Below, piece after piece: positions 1 to 10,653 of a stretch of 64,000 nucleotides of DNA; position 1 is the stretch's first letter, and each line of letters starts with the position of its first letter. Under the pieces are notes generated by a model that saw only the letters and a program-made list of their open reading frames with translations, made no database searches and was not told where the DNA came from. A program made the translations under genes and the position numbers. This DNA comes from Achromobacter sp. B7 (GTDB lineage Bacteria > Pseudomonadota > Gammaproteobacteria > Burkholderiales > Burkholderiaceae_B). Location of the stretch: NCBI RefSeq assembly GCF_003600685.1, contig NZ_CP032084.1, forward strand, positions 3,286,001 to 3,350,000. Direction: 5' to 3'.

Positions 1-532
1 GCAGCGCCACCGCGTACACCTGGGGCACGATGACCCAGGCGCCGCCGGCCGCCGCGATCAACGCGGGCGCCACGAACTTGGTGATGGCCGACCCGGAGTT
101 GCCCGCGCCGAACACGCCCATGGCCAGGCCCTGCTTGTTGCGCGGAAACCAGCGCGCCACATACGGCGTGCCGACCGAGAACGAGCCGCCCGTCAGGCCC
201 ACGAACAAGGCCAGCACCAGGAACTGCCAATACTCGGTGGCGTAGGACAGCAGCCAGATCGGCACCACCGCCAACAGCATCAGGATGAAGAACACGGGCC
301 GGCCGCCGTAGCGGTCGGTCCAGATGCCCAGCGGCACGCGCACCAGCGAACCGGTCAATACCGGCATGGCGGCCAACAGGCCGAATTGCGTTTCGGACAA
401 GCCCAGTTGCGCCTTGATGGGTATGCCCAGCACCGCGAAGATCATCCATACCGCAAAGCAGATGGTGAAGGCGAACGTGCTTGAAATCAGGACCCGCATC
501 GGCCTGCCGGACGGGGATGTTGCTGCTGTCAT
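1..532 (-). CDS. narK: NarK-type nitrate/nitrite MFS transporter (C-terminus cut by window edge)
   Basis: About 177 N-terminal residues are visible, reading out of the window at base 1. The protein would move nitrate or nitrite across the inner membrane. The sequence has a first helix ending in VLGIPIKAQLGLSE, then a canonical MFS loop (PLGIWTDRYGGRP, about residues 60-72) and a second loop with WFPRNKQGLAMGVFGAGN, as in the NarK/NasA nitrate porter family. The ATG at 532 is preceded by GAGAG. It is divergent from nnrS, which fits a denitrification or nitrate-respiration locus continuing to the left. Family assignment is good. Whether it exchanges nitrate for nitrite or symports nitrate cannot be told from this half. 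Confidence 0.8.
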   Translation of the reverse strand, partial: MTAATSPSGRPMRVLISSTFAFTICFAVWMIFAVLGIPIKAQLGLSETQFGLLAAMPVLTGSLVRVPLGIWTDRYGGRPVFFILMLLAVVPIWLLSYATEYWQFLVLALFVGLTGGSFSVGTPYVARWFPRNKQGLAMGVFGAGNSGSAITKFVAPALIAAAGGAWVIVPQVYAVAL

Positions 533-658
533 GGTTACTCTCGCTTTACTCACGAAGACATGGCGCTAGCCTAGGCACGCGCCGCGCCGGCGACCATTCG
601 CCGGCCGACCATTCGGGCCACGCCGATGTGCCTAGTCACCCGGTTTCCGTGCCCGCGT

Positions 659-672
659 TTGCGCTGGATCAA
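659..672. promoter_or_regulatory. FNR/Anr-like site in the narK-nnrS intergenic region
   Basis: TTGCGctggATCAA matches 8 of the 10 defined positions of the FNR/Anr consensus TTGAT-N4-ATCAA. It lies centrally between the divergent nitrate transporter (start 532) and nnrS (start 763), both of which are oxygen- or nitrogen-oxide-responsive in related bacteria. The match is imperfect, so the call is tentative. Confidence 0.4.
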
Positions 673-708
673 GCGTTGGCCTATGCCCGGCGCAGGCCCA
701 GGCTTAAT

Positions 709-725
709 ATGTATTGCGAATACAC
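709..725. promoter_or_regulatory. NsrR-like operator upstream of nnrS
   Basis: ATGTATTGCGAATACAC is a near-palindrome that fits the NsrR-type pattern ATGYATTTNAAATRCAT at all but three positions. NsrR is the nitric-oxide-sensing repressor of NO-stress genes. The site lies 37 bases ahead of the nnrS start, a sensible operator position. The direct repeat AATACACCTT (719-728 and 735-744) overlaps it. Confidence 0.5.
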
Positions 726-762
726 CTTAACCAATACACCTTCAAAAAAAGCGCAGACCGCC

Positions 763-2010
763 ATGCCCCCGTTGCTGACCATCGATGAACCCGCCGCGAC
801 GCCACACCGCCCTCGCCCGCAATGGCGCGCCTTTACCGAAATGGGGTTCCGGCCGCTGTATCTGGCCGGCTGCCTGTGGGCGTTGGTATCGGTGTGGTTG
901 TGGGTGCATGCGCCGGGCCGCATCACCGGGCTGATGGCCGGCGTGTTCTGGCATGCGCACGAAATGCTGTGGGGGTTCGTCGCCACGATTGCCGTGGGCT
1001 TTCTGCTGACGGCCGGCGCCAACTGGACGGGCAAGAACCCCTTGCGCGGCAACGCGCTGGCGCTCTTGTGCCTGTTATGGGTGGTGGCGCGCGTGGGCTA
1101 CCTGACGCCGGGCAGGCCCGCGTACGTGGTCGCCGTCGTGGCGGACCTGGGGTTTTTCGTGTGGGGCGCCGCCGCCCTGGGCCGCGCCGTCTGGGTCACG
1201 CGCAACCAGCGCAACGCGGGCGTGCCGGTCTTGATGCTGGGCTTGGCCGCCACCAACGCGCTGTATTTATGGGCCGCCGCGCAAGGCGACTATCTGGCGG
1301 TGATGCGCTACTTCAATGCCGGCCTGCTTTGCATGGCCGTGCTGACGCTGCTGATTGCGCGTCGCGTGATTCCGTTCTTTGCCAAGCGTGCCGTGACGGG
1401 CCTGGACATACCCGCCCAGACCCGCAGCGGTCATTGGCAATTGGGCACGGGCGTGGCGGCCATTGCTGGTTTGCTTGCCGGGCAGCCGCGTCTGGCCGCG
1501 GCGGCCTTGACGGCCACGGGCTTGATCGCGCTATGGCAATGGGTGTCGTGGAAGCCGTGGGCCGTGCGGCGCGTGCCGCTGCTGTGGATCTTGTATGCCG
1601 GCTATGTCGGCCTGGGCGCCGGGCTGCTGGTGGGCGCGGCGCAATTGGCGGGCGTGGTCGTCCGGCTGGCGTGGCCCGCGCACGTGATCGGCGTGGCGGG
1701 CTTTTCGGTGCTGATCGTGGGCATGGTGACCCGCACGGCACTAGGCCACCTGGGGCGGCCCTTGCAAACCGATCGCTGCATGGTGGCCAGTTTCGTGCTG
1801 GTAATCGTGGCGGCGCTGCTGCGGCTGGCAGCCCTGTGGCCCAGCGTGGCCAGCACGGGCCTGCTGCATGCCGCCACCAGCGCCTGGGGACTGGCGATGG
1901 CTCTGTACCTGTGGCGCTTTTTCCCGCTGATGATCCGCCCACGCGCCGACGCCGCCAAGCCGGCGGCGCCGATGATGCGCGTGATGCCGGTCGCCCGGCC
2001 GCGCGTCTGA
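763..2010 (+). CDS. nnrS: NnrS family heme-copper membrane protein
   Basis: The product (415 aa) is a polytopic inner-membrane protein of the NnrS family, linked to nitric-oxide tolerance during denitrification. It has about twelve hydrophobic segments. Conserved-looking His sites are in FWHAHEMLWGFV (about residue 65), in AWPAHVIGV and in HLGRPL, as expected for heme/copper-binding NnrS proteins. The open frame extends upstream to 481, but the ATG at 763 begins a normal-length family member and lies just after an NsrR-like operator, so I chose it. It is divergent from the nitrate transporter. Function in NO stress is known for the family and inferred here. Confidence 0.88.
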   Translation: MPPLLTIDEPAATPHRPRPQWRAFTEMGFRPLYLAGCLWALVSVWLWVHAPGRITGLMAGVFWHAHEMLWGFVATIAVGFLLTAGANWTGKNPLRGNALALLCLLWVVARVGYLTPGRPAYVVAVVADLGFFVWGAAALGRAVWVTRNQRNAGVPVLMLGLAATNALYLWAAAQGDYLAVMRYFNAGLLCMAVLTLLIARRVIPFFAKRAVTGLDIPAQTRSGHWQLGTGVAAIAGLLAGQPRLAAAALTATGLIALWQWVSWKPWAVRRVPLLWILYAGYVGLGAGLLVGAAQLAGVVVRLAWPAHVIGVAGFSVLIVGMVTRTALGHLGRPLQTDRCMVASFVLVIVAALLRLAALWPSVASTGLLHAATSAWGLAMALYLWRFFPLMIRPRADAAKPAAPMMRVMPVARPRV

Positions 2011-2036
2011 GTGGGGCGGCGCGCCACGCCTGCCCG

Positions 2037-2069
2037 CCGGCCTGCCCGCCGGCCCGTTTAGCAGGCCGG
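2037..2069. terminator. Inverted repeat between convergent genes, possible terminator
   Basis: CCGGCCTGC (2037-2045) pairs perfectly with GCAGGCCGG (2061-2069) around a 15-base loop. It sits between nnrS and the oppositely oriented gene ending at 2084. There is no clear U-tract, so it may work only with Rho or as a 3'-end stabiliser. Confidence 0.35.
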
Positions 2070-2083
2070 TTCAGCCGTCTCGT

Positions 2084-3025
2084 TTAGCCGCGCCCTTCCC
2101 GGCGCTCGATCGCCTCGACTTCGCGGCGCATAGCCTTCAGCCACGCCTTCAGCAACGCCTGATCCGAGAACTGCATCACCTCGTGTTCCAGTTCGCCGAT
2201 GTACTCCTGGATGTCGACGATGTCGTCATCCAGTTCTTCCAGCACCGTCTCGGGGTCGAACGAGGCGAACGGGTCCAGGTCGTAGCGCAGCTTGAAGCCT
2301 TCTTCGGCGTAGCTGGCCTGATGCAGCACTTCGTCCAGCTGCGCCTGCAAGGTGGCGTTGGCTTGCGGCAGGCCGTCGTCGGGCACATCGGCCAGCGGCG
2401 TCAAATCCGGCGTGCCCAGCTTGCGCCGCGCCGCTTCTTCGTCCTGCATCGTCTGCCACGCCACCGCGTTCGGCGTGGTGTTGCGCAAGGCGGCGCGGGC
2501 CAGGGCCAGCAGGTCTTCGGCTTCGTCGTCTTCGAACTGGTCCTGGATGATGCGCAGCAGTTGCGTCGGCGTGAAGGTCGACAGATCGGTGTCGGGGTCC
2601 AGCTCCAGCGCCTCGATCAGTTCCGCCTTGGCGTCTTCGGATTCGTCAGCGGCGGCCTCGTCGTAGTCCAGGCCACTGTGCTTCTTGTAAAGGGTCTTGA
2701 GCTTGTCGGCATCGCAACCGGCCGGCAGTTCGCCCTTGGCGTCCAGCAGCAGCAATTCCGCCGAAAACTCGGTCACCAGCTCGGACACGAATTCGCGTTC
2801 GGCCTTGGACAGCCCCATGTTCTTGTGCGCGTGGTCAAAGCACAGCACAAGCTTCATGCGCAGTTCGTGCAGCTTCTTTTCCAGCGGCGCCAGGCCTTCC
2901 GTGTACTTGCGCTGGTATTCGGCCTCGACCGCCTGCCATTGATCCAGGCGGCCGCGTTCCGTTTCCAGGCGTGCCTGTAGCCGCTCGAATAACTGACGCG
3001 GGGTTTCCAGTGAATGTTGGCCCAT
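2084..3025 (-). CDS. Acidic, helix-rich protein of unknown function
   Basis: I do not recognise a characterised function. The 313-residue protein has no signal peptide or membrane segment and is strongly acidic, with runs such as DEAAADESEDAK and EELDDDIVDIQEY. Heptad-like patterns at the N-terminus (about 10-60) and C-terminus (about 265-310) suggest coiled coils. The central stretch LKTLYKKHSGLDYDE is reminiscent of proteins sometimes annotated as DnaJ-related, but no J-domain HPD motif is visible. A cytoplasmic scaffold or chaperone-like role is a guess. It is transcribed away from the RND operon, and the Fur box at 3107-3125 lies in the shared upstream region. Confidence 0.6.
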   Translation of the reverse strand: MGQHSLETPRQLFERLQARLETERGRLDQWQAVEAEYQRKYTEGLAPLEKKLHELRMKLVLCFDHAHKNMGLSKAEREFVSELVTEFSAELLLLDAKGELPAGCDADKLKTLYKKHSGLDYDEAAADESEDAKAELIEALELDPDTDLSTFTPTQLLRIIQDQFEDDEAEDLLALARAALRNTTPNAVAWQTMQDEEAARRKLGTPDLTPLADVPDDGLPQANATLQAQLDEVLHQASYAEEGFKLRYDLDPFASFDPETVLEELDDDIVDIQEYIGELEHEVMQFSDQALLKAWLKAMRREVEAIERREGRG

Positions 3026-3106
3026 GACCTGCTCCTTGCAAACCGGGTAATGAAAGTAGCCGCCACTCTAAACGATTCGGGCAAAGCCCTCTTGGGTTTT
3101 TCAGTT

Positions 3107-3125
3107 AATAACGCTAATCATTATT
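3107..3125. promoter_or_regulatory. Fur box upstream of the MdtABC-type operon
   Basis: AATAACGCTAATCATTATT matches 15 of 19 positions of the Fur consensus GATAATGATAATCATTATC. It lies in an AT-rich island between the divergent genes starting at 3025 and 3235, next to a possible -10 element (TATAGA, 3131-3136). It predicts repression by iron-loaded Fur of the efflux operon, and perhaps of the divergent gene too. Confidence 0.65.
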
Positions 3126-3234
3126 ATTAATATAGAATCTCGGCTGTCCGGCACACCCTGCCCGCAACCTCTTCGCCACGTCTTCGCCACGTCAGCACAA
3201 CATCTCTCAGCACAACATCTATTTGGCAGTCCCG

Positions 3235-4446
3235 ATGTCTTTGCCCCCCGCCGCGGGCCCTGCCGCTCACCGCGCCCCCGCCCACGCCCCTCCTCCACCC
3301 GTCGCCCGATCACGGCGCCGCGTGATCCTGACGGCGGCCGTGCTGGTACTTGCCTTGGTCGCGGCGCTGGCCATGTGGTGGAAAACCCAAAGCGGCCCCG
3401 CCGCCCCCCGCCCGCCCGAATACAACCAGATACCCGTTGCCGTCAGCGTCGCGGCCGCCCGCGTCGGGCCGCTGCAACGCGACCTGCATGCGCTGGGCAC
3501 CATCACGCCCTTGACCCACGTTGTGCTGCGCAGTCAGGTTGAAGGCGAATTGTTGCGCCTGCATTACACCGAGGGCCAGGCCGTGGTGCGCGGCCAGCTC
3601 TTGGCCGAGATCGACCCGCGTCCCTATCAAACCGCGCTGGCGGCGGCCGAAGGTGAATTGGCGCGCACGCAGGCGCTGCTGGACAACGCCCAGGCCGATC
3701 TACAGCGCTACCGCACATTGGCGCGCCAGGAATCCGTGGCCGGGCAGCAGCTGGACACCGCCCAGGCGCAGGTGCGCGCCTACACCGCGCAGCGCGAACT
3801 GAACCGCGCACAGGTCGCCGATGCACAGCGACTGCTGGGGCTGACCCGCATCACTGCCCCGCACGATGGCCGCATCGGCCTGCGCCGCGTTGACGCCGGC
3901 AACCATGTGCGCGCCAACGATGCCGACGGGCTGACCACGCTGGTGCAGACCACGCCCATTTCGGCGCTGTTCAGCATTTCGGAAACGCGGCTGGACTTGC
4001 TGCGCCAGGCGCAGGCGGGAACGGACGTGTTGCGCGTGCAGGCCTGGGATGCCGACGACCGCCGCCTGCTGGCCGAAGGCACGCTGGAAGCCTTGGACAA
4101 CCGCGTCCAGACCGGCAGCGGCACCGTGCGGCTGCGCGCCCGTTTCGACAACACTGACGAATCGCTGTTTCCCAATCAATTCGTGAACATCCGGCTGTCC
4201 CTGGTCCAGCAAGACAACGTGGTCACCATTCCGTCGGCCGCCGTGCAGTATGGGTCCGAAGGCGCGTTCGTTTTTGTGATCGGCGACGATGCGCGCGCCA
4301 CGCGCCGCGTGTTGCAGCTGGGCCCCGCCAACGCGGGCCATATCGTCGTGCAAGCCGGATTGGCGCCGGCCGAGCGCGTGGTGGTCGAAGGCGTGGACCG
4401 CCTGCATGACGGCCGCAACGTCCAGATCGTAGACCCCCTGACTTGA
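3235..4446 (+). CDS. mdtA: RND efflux periplasmic adaptor, MdtA-like
   Basis: This membrane-fusion protein would link the two RND permeases encoded next to an outer-membrane channel. A Pro-rich N-terminus is followed by one membrane anchor (about 28-47), a biotinyl-lipoyl-like half with [20 protein letters not shown], a helical hairpin (about 125-195), the second half with [18 protein letters not shown], and a C-terminal beta-barrel. The order matches MdtA/AcrA. The frame is open from TTG 3223, but the ATG at 3235 is preferred; neither has a strong ribosome site. The next gene starts 8 bases after the stop, so this is the first gene of a three-gene operon with a Fur box ahead of it. Confidence 0.88.
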   Translation: MSLPPAAGPAAHRAPAHAPPPPVARSRRRVILTAAVLVLALVAALAMWWKTQSGPAAPRPPEYNQIPVAVSVAAARVGPLQRDLHALGTITPLTHVVLRSQVEGELLRLHYTEGQAVVRGQLLAEIDPRPYQTALAAAEGELARTQALLDNAQADLQRYRTLARQESVAGQQLDTAQAQVRAYTAQRELNRAQVADAQRLLGLTRITAPHDGRIGLRRVDAGNHVRANDADGLTTLVQTTPISALFSISETRLDLLRQAQAGTDVLRVQAWDADDRRLLAEGTLEALDNRVQTGSGTVRLRARFDNTDESLFPNQFVNIRLSLVQQDNVVTIPSAAVQYGSEGAFVFVIGDDARATRRVLQLGPANAGHIVVQAGLAPAERVVVEGVDRLHDGRNVQIVDPLT

Positions 4447-4453
4447 ACCGCGC

Positions 4454-7400
4454 ATGAGCCTGTCACGCCCCTTCATCCTGCGTCCGGTGGCGACGTCTTT
4501 CCTGATGATCGCCCTGCTGCTGTCGGGCATCCTGGCCTGGCGCATGCTGCCCGTGGCCGCATTGCCGCAGGTCGATTACCCCATCATCCAGGTCACCACG
4601 CCGTACCCGGGCGCCAGCCCCAACGTGACGGCGCGCGCCGTGACCGCGCCGCTGGAACGCCGCTTTGGGCAGATACCGGGCTTAAAGCAGATGTCGTCCA
4701 CCAGCGGCAGCGGCATTTCGGTCATCACGTTGCAGTTTTCGCTGGACGTGTCGCTGGGCGTGGCCGAACAAGAGGTGCAAGCGGCCATCAGCGCCAGCGG
4801 CTCGCTGCTGCCCGGTGACCTGCCCACGCCACCCGTTTACCGCAAGGTCAACCCCGCCGACGTGCCCATCCTGACGCTGGCGGTGACCTCGGATTCCCTG
4901 CCCTTGCCCACCGTATATGACCTGGTCGACACACGCATGACGCAGCGGCTGTCGCAGCTATCGGGCGTGGGCATGGTCAGCCTGGCCGGCGGCCAGCGCC
5001 CGGCCGTGCGCGTGCAGGTCAACCCGATGGCGCTAGCGGCGCGCGGGCTGCAACTGTCCGACGTGCAGGAAGCCATCGCCAAGGCAAATTCCAATCAACC
5101 CAAGGGCAGCTTCGACGGGCCGGTGCGCTCCGTCATCATGGACGCGAACGACCAGCTGCAAAGCGCCGCCGAATACCGCGAACTGATCGTGGCCTGGAAG
5201 AACGGCGCGCCGGTGCGGCTGGGCCAGGTCGCCACCATTGAAGACGGCGCCGAAGACCGCTACCTGGCCGCCTGGGTCGACAAGCAGCCGGCCGTGCTGG
5301 TCAATATCCAACGCCAGCCGGGCGCCAACGTCATCGCCGTGGCCGACCAGGTCAAGGCGCTGCTGCCGCAACTGACGGCCAGCCTGCCCGCCGCCGCGCA
5401 CGTGCGCATCCTGACCGACCGTACCGAAAGCATCCGCGCGTCGGTGCGCGGCGTGCAATGGGAACTGGTGTTTGCCGTGGGGCTGGTGGTGCTGGTCACG
5501 TTCCTGTTCCTCTCCAACCTGCCCGCCACGCTGATCCCCAGCCTGGCCGTGCCGCTATCGCTGATCGGCACTTTCGGCTTCATGCACCTGGCGGGCTTTT
5601 CCACCAACAACCTGACGCTGATGGCGCTGACTATCGGCGCGGGCTTCGTGGTGGATGACGCCATCGTCATGCTGGAGAACATTGCACGGTATCGCGAACA
5701 GGGGCACAGCCCGATGTCGGCCGCGCTGAAAGGCGCCGGGCAGATCGGCTTCACGCTGGTGTCGCTGACGCTGTCGTTGATTGCCGTGCTGATCCCGCTG
5801 CTGTTCATGGAAGACGTGGTGGGCCGGCTGTTCCGTGAATTCGCCGTCACCTTGGCGGTGGCCATCCTGATATCGCTGGCCGTATCGCTGACGCTGACGC
5901 CCATGATGTGCGCGCGCCTGCTGCCCGCGCACGGGCAATCGCGCCCCGGCGTGCTGGACCGCATCCAGGCGCGCTACGCGGGATGGCTGGACATCACGCT
6001 GCGCCACCAGCGCCTGACGTTGATGGTGATGCTTGGTACCGTGGTCTTGACTGGCCTGCTGTACCTGGCGGTACCTAAAGGATTTTTCCCGGTGCAGGAC
6101 GGCGGCGTGCTGCAAGGCGTGACGCAGTCCACGCAAAGCACCTCGTTTGACGCCATGTCGCGCAGGCAGCAAGCCGTGGCCCAGGCGCTGCTGGCGGATC
6201 CCGATGTGCAAAGCCTGTCGTCCTTCATCGGCATCGACAGCATGAACGCGACGTTGAACACCGGGCGGCTGCTGATCAACCTGAAGCCCTGGGCCGAACG
6301 CAGCGCGCCGCTAGCCGATGTCATGGCGCGCCTGGACGCGCGCGCCCGCGACGTCCACGGCATCTCGCTGTTTTTGCAGCCGGTGCAGGAATTGAATATC
6401 GAAGACCGCGTCAGCCGGGGCCAGTACCAATTCAGCCTGACGTCCCCCGATAGCGCGCTGCTGGCGCAATGGAGCCAGGCGCTGACGCAGCGGCTGGCGC
6501 AGTCGCCCGCGCTGGCCGAGGTGTCGTCCGACCTGCAAGGCAATGGCCGCCAGGCGTACCTGGAAGTGTCGCGCGATACGGCCGCGCGCCTGGGCGTCAC
6601 GATGGACGACGTGGTGCAGGCGCTGTACAACGCGTTTGGCCAGCGCCAGGTGGCCACGCTGTTCACGCAGTCGAACCAGTACCGCGTGGTGCTGGAAGTG
6701 GACCGCAGCCTGGCGCTGGGGCCCGAGGCGCTGGAACGCATCCACCTGCAAACCGAGGACGGGCAGGCGATTCCGCTGTCGGCGCTGGCCACGGTCAGCG
6801 AACGCGCGGTGCCGCTGGCGATCAACCATCTGTCGCAATTTCCGGCCGTGAACCTATCGTTCAACCTGCCGCCGGGCGGGTCGTTGGGCGACGCCATTGC
6901 CGCCATTGAATCGGCCAAGACCGACATCGCCCTGCCGCCCAGCGTGGAACTGCGGCTGCAAGGCGCGGCCTCGGCATTCCAGGCGTCCTTGTCCAATACG
7001 CTGTGGCTGATGCTGGCGGCGGTGGTCACGATGTACCTGGTGCTGGGCATGCTGTATGAAAGCGCCATTCACCCCGTCACCATCCTGTCGACCCTGCCGT
7101 CGGCCACCGTGGGCGCGTTGCTGGCGCTGTTGATTACCGGCCGGCCGCTGGACCTGATTGCCGTCATCGGCATCATCCTGCTGATCGGGCTGGTCAAGAA
7201 GAACGGCATCATGATGGTGGACTTTGCGCTGGACGCCGAGCGCACGCGCGGGTTGGCGCCGCGGGATGCCATCCGCGAAGCCGCGCTGCTGCGCTTGCGG
7301 CCGATCTTGATGACGACGCTGGCCGCGCTGTTCGGCGCGCTGCCGCTAATGCTGGCCACCGGCTCGGGCGCCGAACTGCGCCAGCCGCTGGGCTGGGTCA

Positions 7401-7525
7401 TGGTGGGCGGCCTCTTGGTCAGCCAGGTGCTGACGCTGTTCACCACGCCGGCGGTCTATCTGTTCTTTCACCGGCTGGGGCAGCGGCGCCCGGTCGGTGT
7501 GAGGCCCGACGGGCGCAACGCATGA
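4454..7525 (+). CDS. mdtB: RND multidrug efflux permease, MdtB-like
   Basis: This is a proton-driven inner-membrane RND pump subunit of 1023 aa, normal for the family. It has TM1 at the N-terminus ([17 protein letters not shown]), two large periplasmic loops, and the TM4 signature [16 protein letters not shown] with the adjacent proton-relay Asp401 and Asp402. A second cluster of helices begins near residue 855 ([20 protein letters not shown]). It overlaps the next permease gene by 4 bases (ATGA). Two adjacent permeases plus one adaptor is the MdtABC/MuxABC arrangement, in which the permeases form a heterotrimer. No outer-membrane factor is encoded in the operon, so TolC/OpmB must come from elsewhere. 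Confidence 0.93.
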   Translation: MSLSRPFILRPVATSFLMIALLLSGILAWRMLPVAALPQVDYPIIQVTTPYPGASPNVTARAVTAPLERRFGQIPGLKQMSSTSGSGISVITLQFSLDVSLGVAEQEVQAAISASGSLLPGDLPTPPVYRKVNPADVPILTLAVTSDSLPLPTVYDLVDTRMTQRLSQLSGVGMVSLAGGQRPAVRVQVNPMALAARGLQLSDVQEAIAKANSNQPKGSFDGPVRSVIMDANDQLQSAAEYRELIVAWKNGAPVRLGQVATIEDGAEDRYLAAWVDKQPAVLVNIQRQPGANVIAVADQVKALLPQLTASLPAAAHVRILTDRTESIRASVRGVQWELVFAVGLVVLVTFLFLSNLPATLIPSLAVPLSLIGTFGFMHLAGFSTNNLTLMALTIGAGFVVDDAIVMLENIARYREQGHSPMSAALKGAGQIGFTLVSLTLSLIAVLIPLLFMEDVVGRLFREFAVTLAVAILISLAVSLTLTPMMCARLLPAHGQSRPGVLDRIQARYAGWLDITLRHQRLTLMVMLGTVVLTGLLYLAVPKGFFPVQDGGVLQGVTQSTQSTSFDAMSRRQQAVAQALLADPDVQSLSSFIGIDSMNATLNTGRLLINLKPWAERSAPLADVMARLDARARDVHGISLFLQPVQELNIEDRVSRGQYQFSLTSPDSALLAQWSQALTQRLAQSPALAEVSSDLQGNGRQAYLEVSRDTAARLGVTMDDVVQALYNAFGQRQVATLFTQSNQYRVVLEVDRSLALGPEALERIHLQTEDGQAIPLSALATVSERAVPLAINHLSQFPAVNLSFNLPPGGSLGDAIAAIESAKTDIALPPSVELRLQGAASAFQASLSNTLWLMLAAVVTMYLVLGMLYESAIHPVTILSTLPSATVGALLALLITGRPLDLIAVIGIILLIGLVKKNGIMMVDFALDAERTRGLAPRDAIREAALLRLRPILMTTLAALFGALPLMLATGSGAELRQPLGWVMVGGLLVSQVLTLFTTPAVYLFFHRLGQRRPVGVRPDGRNA

Positions 7526-10500
7526 TCCGCGCGTTGCTGCACCGCCCGGTCGCCTGCCTGTTCCTGGCGCTGGCGTTGACGCTGCTGGGCGCGGTGGCGT
7601 GGCGGCTGTTGCCCGTTGCACCCTTGCCCCAGGTGGACTTCCCCACCATCGAGGTGCGCGCCGAATTGCCCGGCGCCAGCCCGGAAAGCATGGCCAGCAA
7701 GGTGGCCGCGCCGCTGGAGCGCGCGCTGGGCAGCATCGCGGGCGTCAGCGCCATGAGTTCGTCCAGCAACCAGGGCGCCACGCGCGTGCAGTTGCAATTC
7801 GAGCTGGACCGCGACATCAACGAAGCGGCCCGCGACGTGCAGGCCGCGCTGAATGCCGCGCGCGGCGAATTGCCCGCGGGCATGCCGCAAAGCCCCAGCT
7901 ACCGCAAGGTCAACCCGTCGCAGGCGCCCATCATGGCGCTGGCCTTGAGTTCCGCCACGCGCCCGGCCGGCCAGCTGTATGACCTGGGATCGACGGTGCT
8001 GGCGCAAAAGCTGTCGCAGATCAATGGCGTGGGCGAAGTCACCCTGGGCGGCAGTTCGCTGCCCGCCGTGCGCGTGCAGGTCAACCCCAACGCGCTGGCC
8101 CATTACGGCGTGGCGCTGGACGACGTGCGCAACGCCATCGCGAATGCCGCGCCCCTGCGGCCGCTGGGCCAGCTGGACGCGGCCGGCCAGCGCTGGGAAG
8201 TCGGCACGCTGGACCAGCCGCGCGGCGCGGATGAATACGGCCGCCTGATCGTGCGCCACGACGACGGCGCGGTGATCCGGCTGGCGCAGGTGGCGCGCGT
8301 CAGCGATTCCGTCGAAAACCGCTACAGCAGCGGCTTTCACAACACGAATCCGGCTGTCGTGCTGACCATCAGCCGCCAGACCGGCGCGAACATCATCGAG
8401 ACCATCGACGCCATCAACGCCGCCCTGCCCGGCCTGCGCGCGCTGATGCCGGCCGACGTGGACCTGACGGTGGCGCTGGACCGCTCGCCCGGCATCAACG
8501 CCACCTTGCGCGAGGCCCACATCACGCTGGGCCTGGCGACCGCGCTGGTCATCCTGGTGGTTTGGCTGTTCCTGGGCAACGCGCGCGCGGCCGCGATTCC
8601 CAGCGTGGCGATACCCGTGTGCCTGATCGCCACGTTCGCCGTCATGCACGCGTGGGGCTTTTCGCTGAACAACCTGTCGTTGATGGCGCTGATCGTCGCG
8701 GCCGGCCTGGTGGTGGATGACGCCATCGTCGTGCTGGAAAACATCTCGCGCCACCTTGAACGCGGCCTGTCGCCCCGCAAGGCGGCATTGCGCGGCGTAC
8801 GCGAAGTGGGCTTCACGCTGGTTGCCATGACGGTGGCGTTAAGCGTGGTGTTCGTGTCGATCCTCTTCATGGGCGGGCTGGTCGAACGGCTGTTCCGGGA
8901 ATTCTCGATCACGCTGGTGGCGGCCACGGTGATTTCGCTGGTGGTCTCCGTGGCGATCATCCCGGCCTTGTGCGCGCGTTGGCTGCGCGCGGATCAACCT
9001 TCGGCCCAATCGCCGCAATCGCCCCAATCGCCTCAATCGCGCCCGTCGCGCCTGCAATCGGCCTTCGCCCGCGCGCACGATGCCTACGGCCGGTCCCTTG
9101 CGCGCGTGCTGGGGCATGCGCGCTTGACCCTGTTGCTGCTGGCCGCCGTGGTGGGCTTGAACGTGTATCTGTACGTCGAAGCGCCCAAGGGCTTTCTGCC
9201 CGTGCAAGACACCGGCCAACTGGTGGGATTCGTGCGCGGCGACGACGGGTTTTCGTTCCAGGTCATGCAACCCAAGATCGACCAATACCGCCAGCTGGTG
9301 CTCAAGCATCCGGCCGTGCAGGACGTCATCGGCTACAACGGCGGCAGCCTGGGCATCAGCAATTCGCTATTCCTGATCCGCCTGAAACCCGCCGCCGAAC
9401 GCGGCGAGTCCTCTACCGAAGTCATCAACTGGCTGCGCACCCACGCACCGCCCGTGCCCGGCGGCATGTTCTTCCTGAACGTCGACCAGGACCTGCGCAT
9501 GCCCGGCGGCTTCGGCAATTCCGGCGACCACGAATTGGCCATCATGGCCAGCGACGTGCCCGCGCTGCGCGACTGGGCGCGCAAGATATCCAAAGCCATG
9601 CAAGACATCCCCGAACTGCGCGACGTGGACGCCCAAGGCGACGGCGCCACGCAGCAGGTCGTCATCAACATCGACCGCGCGGCCGCGCAACGGCTGGGCG
9701 TGGACATGGACACGATCAGCAGTGTGCTCAGCAATTCGTTCAGCCAACGCCAGGTCGCCACCCTGTACGACGCCATGAACCAATACCGCGTGGTACTGGA
9801 GCTGGACCCGCGCTACACCGAAGACCCCGACGTGCTGGAGCAAGTGCAGGTGGTGGCGGCCGACGGCACGCGCGTCCCCCTGACCGCCTTCGCCACCTAC
9901 GAGAACGGGCTGGTCAACGACCGCGTCTACCACGACGGCCTGTTCGCGGCCGTCGGCGTCGGCTTTTCGCTGACGCCCGGCGTATCGCTGGAACAAGGCC
10001 TGGCCGCCATCGACGCCGCCATGGCCAAGCTGATGGTGCCGTCCACCATCCAGACGCGCCTGGGCGGCGACGCGCGCAACTTCCAGCAAAGCCTGCAAGA
10101 CCAGCCCTGGCTGATCCTGGCCGTGCTGGTCGCCATCTACCTGGTGCTGGGCATCCTGTACGAAAGCCCCCTGCACCCGCTGACCATCCTGTCCACCCTG
10201 CCGTCCGCCGGCGTGGGCGCGCTGCTGGCGCTGCGCATCGCCAACATCGAATTCACCCTGATCGCATTGCTGGGGCTGTTCCTGCTGGTCGGCATCGTCA
10301 TGAAGAACGCCATCCTGATGATCGACTTCGCCCTCAGCCTGGAACGCCGCGAAGGCCTGACTCCCCGCGCAGCCATCCACCGCGCCGCCATGCTGCGCCT
10401 GCGCCCTATCGTAATGACCAACCTGGCCGGCCTGCTGGGCGCCCTGCCCCTGGTGCTGGGCATGGGCGACGGCGCCGAACTGCGCCGCCCCCTGGGCATC

Positions 10501-10653
10501 GCCATCGTCGGCGGCTTGATGATCAGCCAGTTCCTGACGCTGTATACGACGCCTATTGTGTATCTGGCATTGGAACGGCTGCGGGTGAAGCTGGGGGGTG
10601 CGGGGCGAGCTACTCCGGCCACCGGGGCGCGGCGGTCAGGCGGTCGGACATGA
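7522..10653 (+). CDS. mdtC: RND multidrug efflux permease, MdtC-like
   Basis: This is the second RND permease of the operon (1043 aa). The TM4 signature ends in [15 protein letters not shown] with proton-relay Asp399 and Asp400. The [11 protein letters not shown] start and paired periplasmic loops match MdtC/MuxC. The cytoplasmic linker near residues 494-508 holds a [10 protein letters not shown] repeat from a 9-base tandem repeat, which is unusual for the family. The last 44 bases overlap the 3' end of the convergent LysR gene. It probably pairs with the upstream permease in one transporter. The Fur box ahead of the operon suggests an iron-linked substrate such as a siderophore, but this is inference. 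Confidence 0.93.
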   Translation: MIRALLHRPVACLFLALALTLLGAVAWRLLPVAPLPQVDFPTIEVRAELPGASPESMASKVAAPLERALGSIAGVSAMSSSSNQGATRVQLQFELDRDINEAARDVQAALNAARGELPAGMPQSPSYRKVNPSQAPIMALALSSATRPAGQLYDLGSTVLAQKLSQINGVGEVTLGGSSLPAVRVQVNPNALAHYGVALDDVRNAIANAAPLRPLGQLDAAGQRWEVGTLDQPRGADEYGRLIVRHDDGAVIRLAQVARVSDSVENRYSSGFHNTNPAVVLTISRQTGANIIETIDAINAALPGLRALMPADVDLTVALDRSPGINATLREAHITLGLATALVILVVWLFLGNARAAAIPSVAIPVCLIATFAVMHAWGFSLNNLSLMALIVAAGLVVDDAIVVLENISRHLERGLSPRKAALRGVREVGFTLVAMTVALSVVFVSILFMGGLVERLFREFSITLVAATVISLVVSVAIIPALCARWLRADQPSAQSPQSPQSPQSRPSRLQSAFARAHDAYGRSLARVLGHARLTLLLLAAVVGLNVYLYVEAPKGFLPVQDTGQLVGFVRGDDGFSFQVMQPKIDQYRQLVLKHPAVQDVIGYNGGSLGISNSLFLIRLKPAAERGESSTEVINWLRTHAPPVPGGMFFLNVDQDLRMPGGFGNSGDHELAIMASDVPALRDWARKISKAMQDIPELRDVDAQGDGATQQVVINIDRAAAQRLGVDMDTISSVLSNSFSQRQVATLYDAMNQYRVVLELDPRYTEDPDVLEQVQVVAADGTRVPLTAFATYENGLVNDRVYHDGLFAAVGVGFSLTPGVSLEQGLAAIDAAMAKLMVPSTIQTRLGGDARNFQQSLQDQPWLILAVLVAIYLVLGILYESPLHPLTILSTLPSAGVGALLALRIANIEFTLIALLGLFLLVGIVMKNAILMIDFALSLERREGLTPRAAIHRAAMLRLRPIVMTNLAGLLGALPLVLGMGDGAELRRPLGIAIVGGLMISQFLTLYTTPIVYLALERLRVKLGGAGRATPATGARRSGGRT
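9007..9042 (+). repeat. 9-base in-frame tandem repeat inside mdtC
   Basis: There are four consecutive copies of CAATCGCCN (the last one CAATCGCGC). They encode a Ser/Pro/Gln-rich stretch in the linker between the two halves of the permease. Because the unit is a multiple of three, copy-number change would alter linker length without a frameshift. Confidence 0.7.

Noticed and set aside
822..2087. 421-residue open frame on the plus strand inside nnrS
   Set aside because: It is an Arg/Gly/Ala-rich shadow in another frame of a GC-rich gene, without family likeness.
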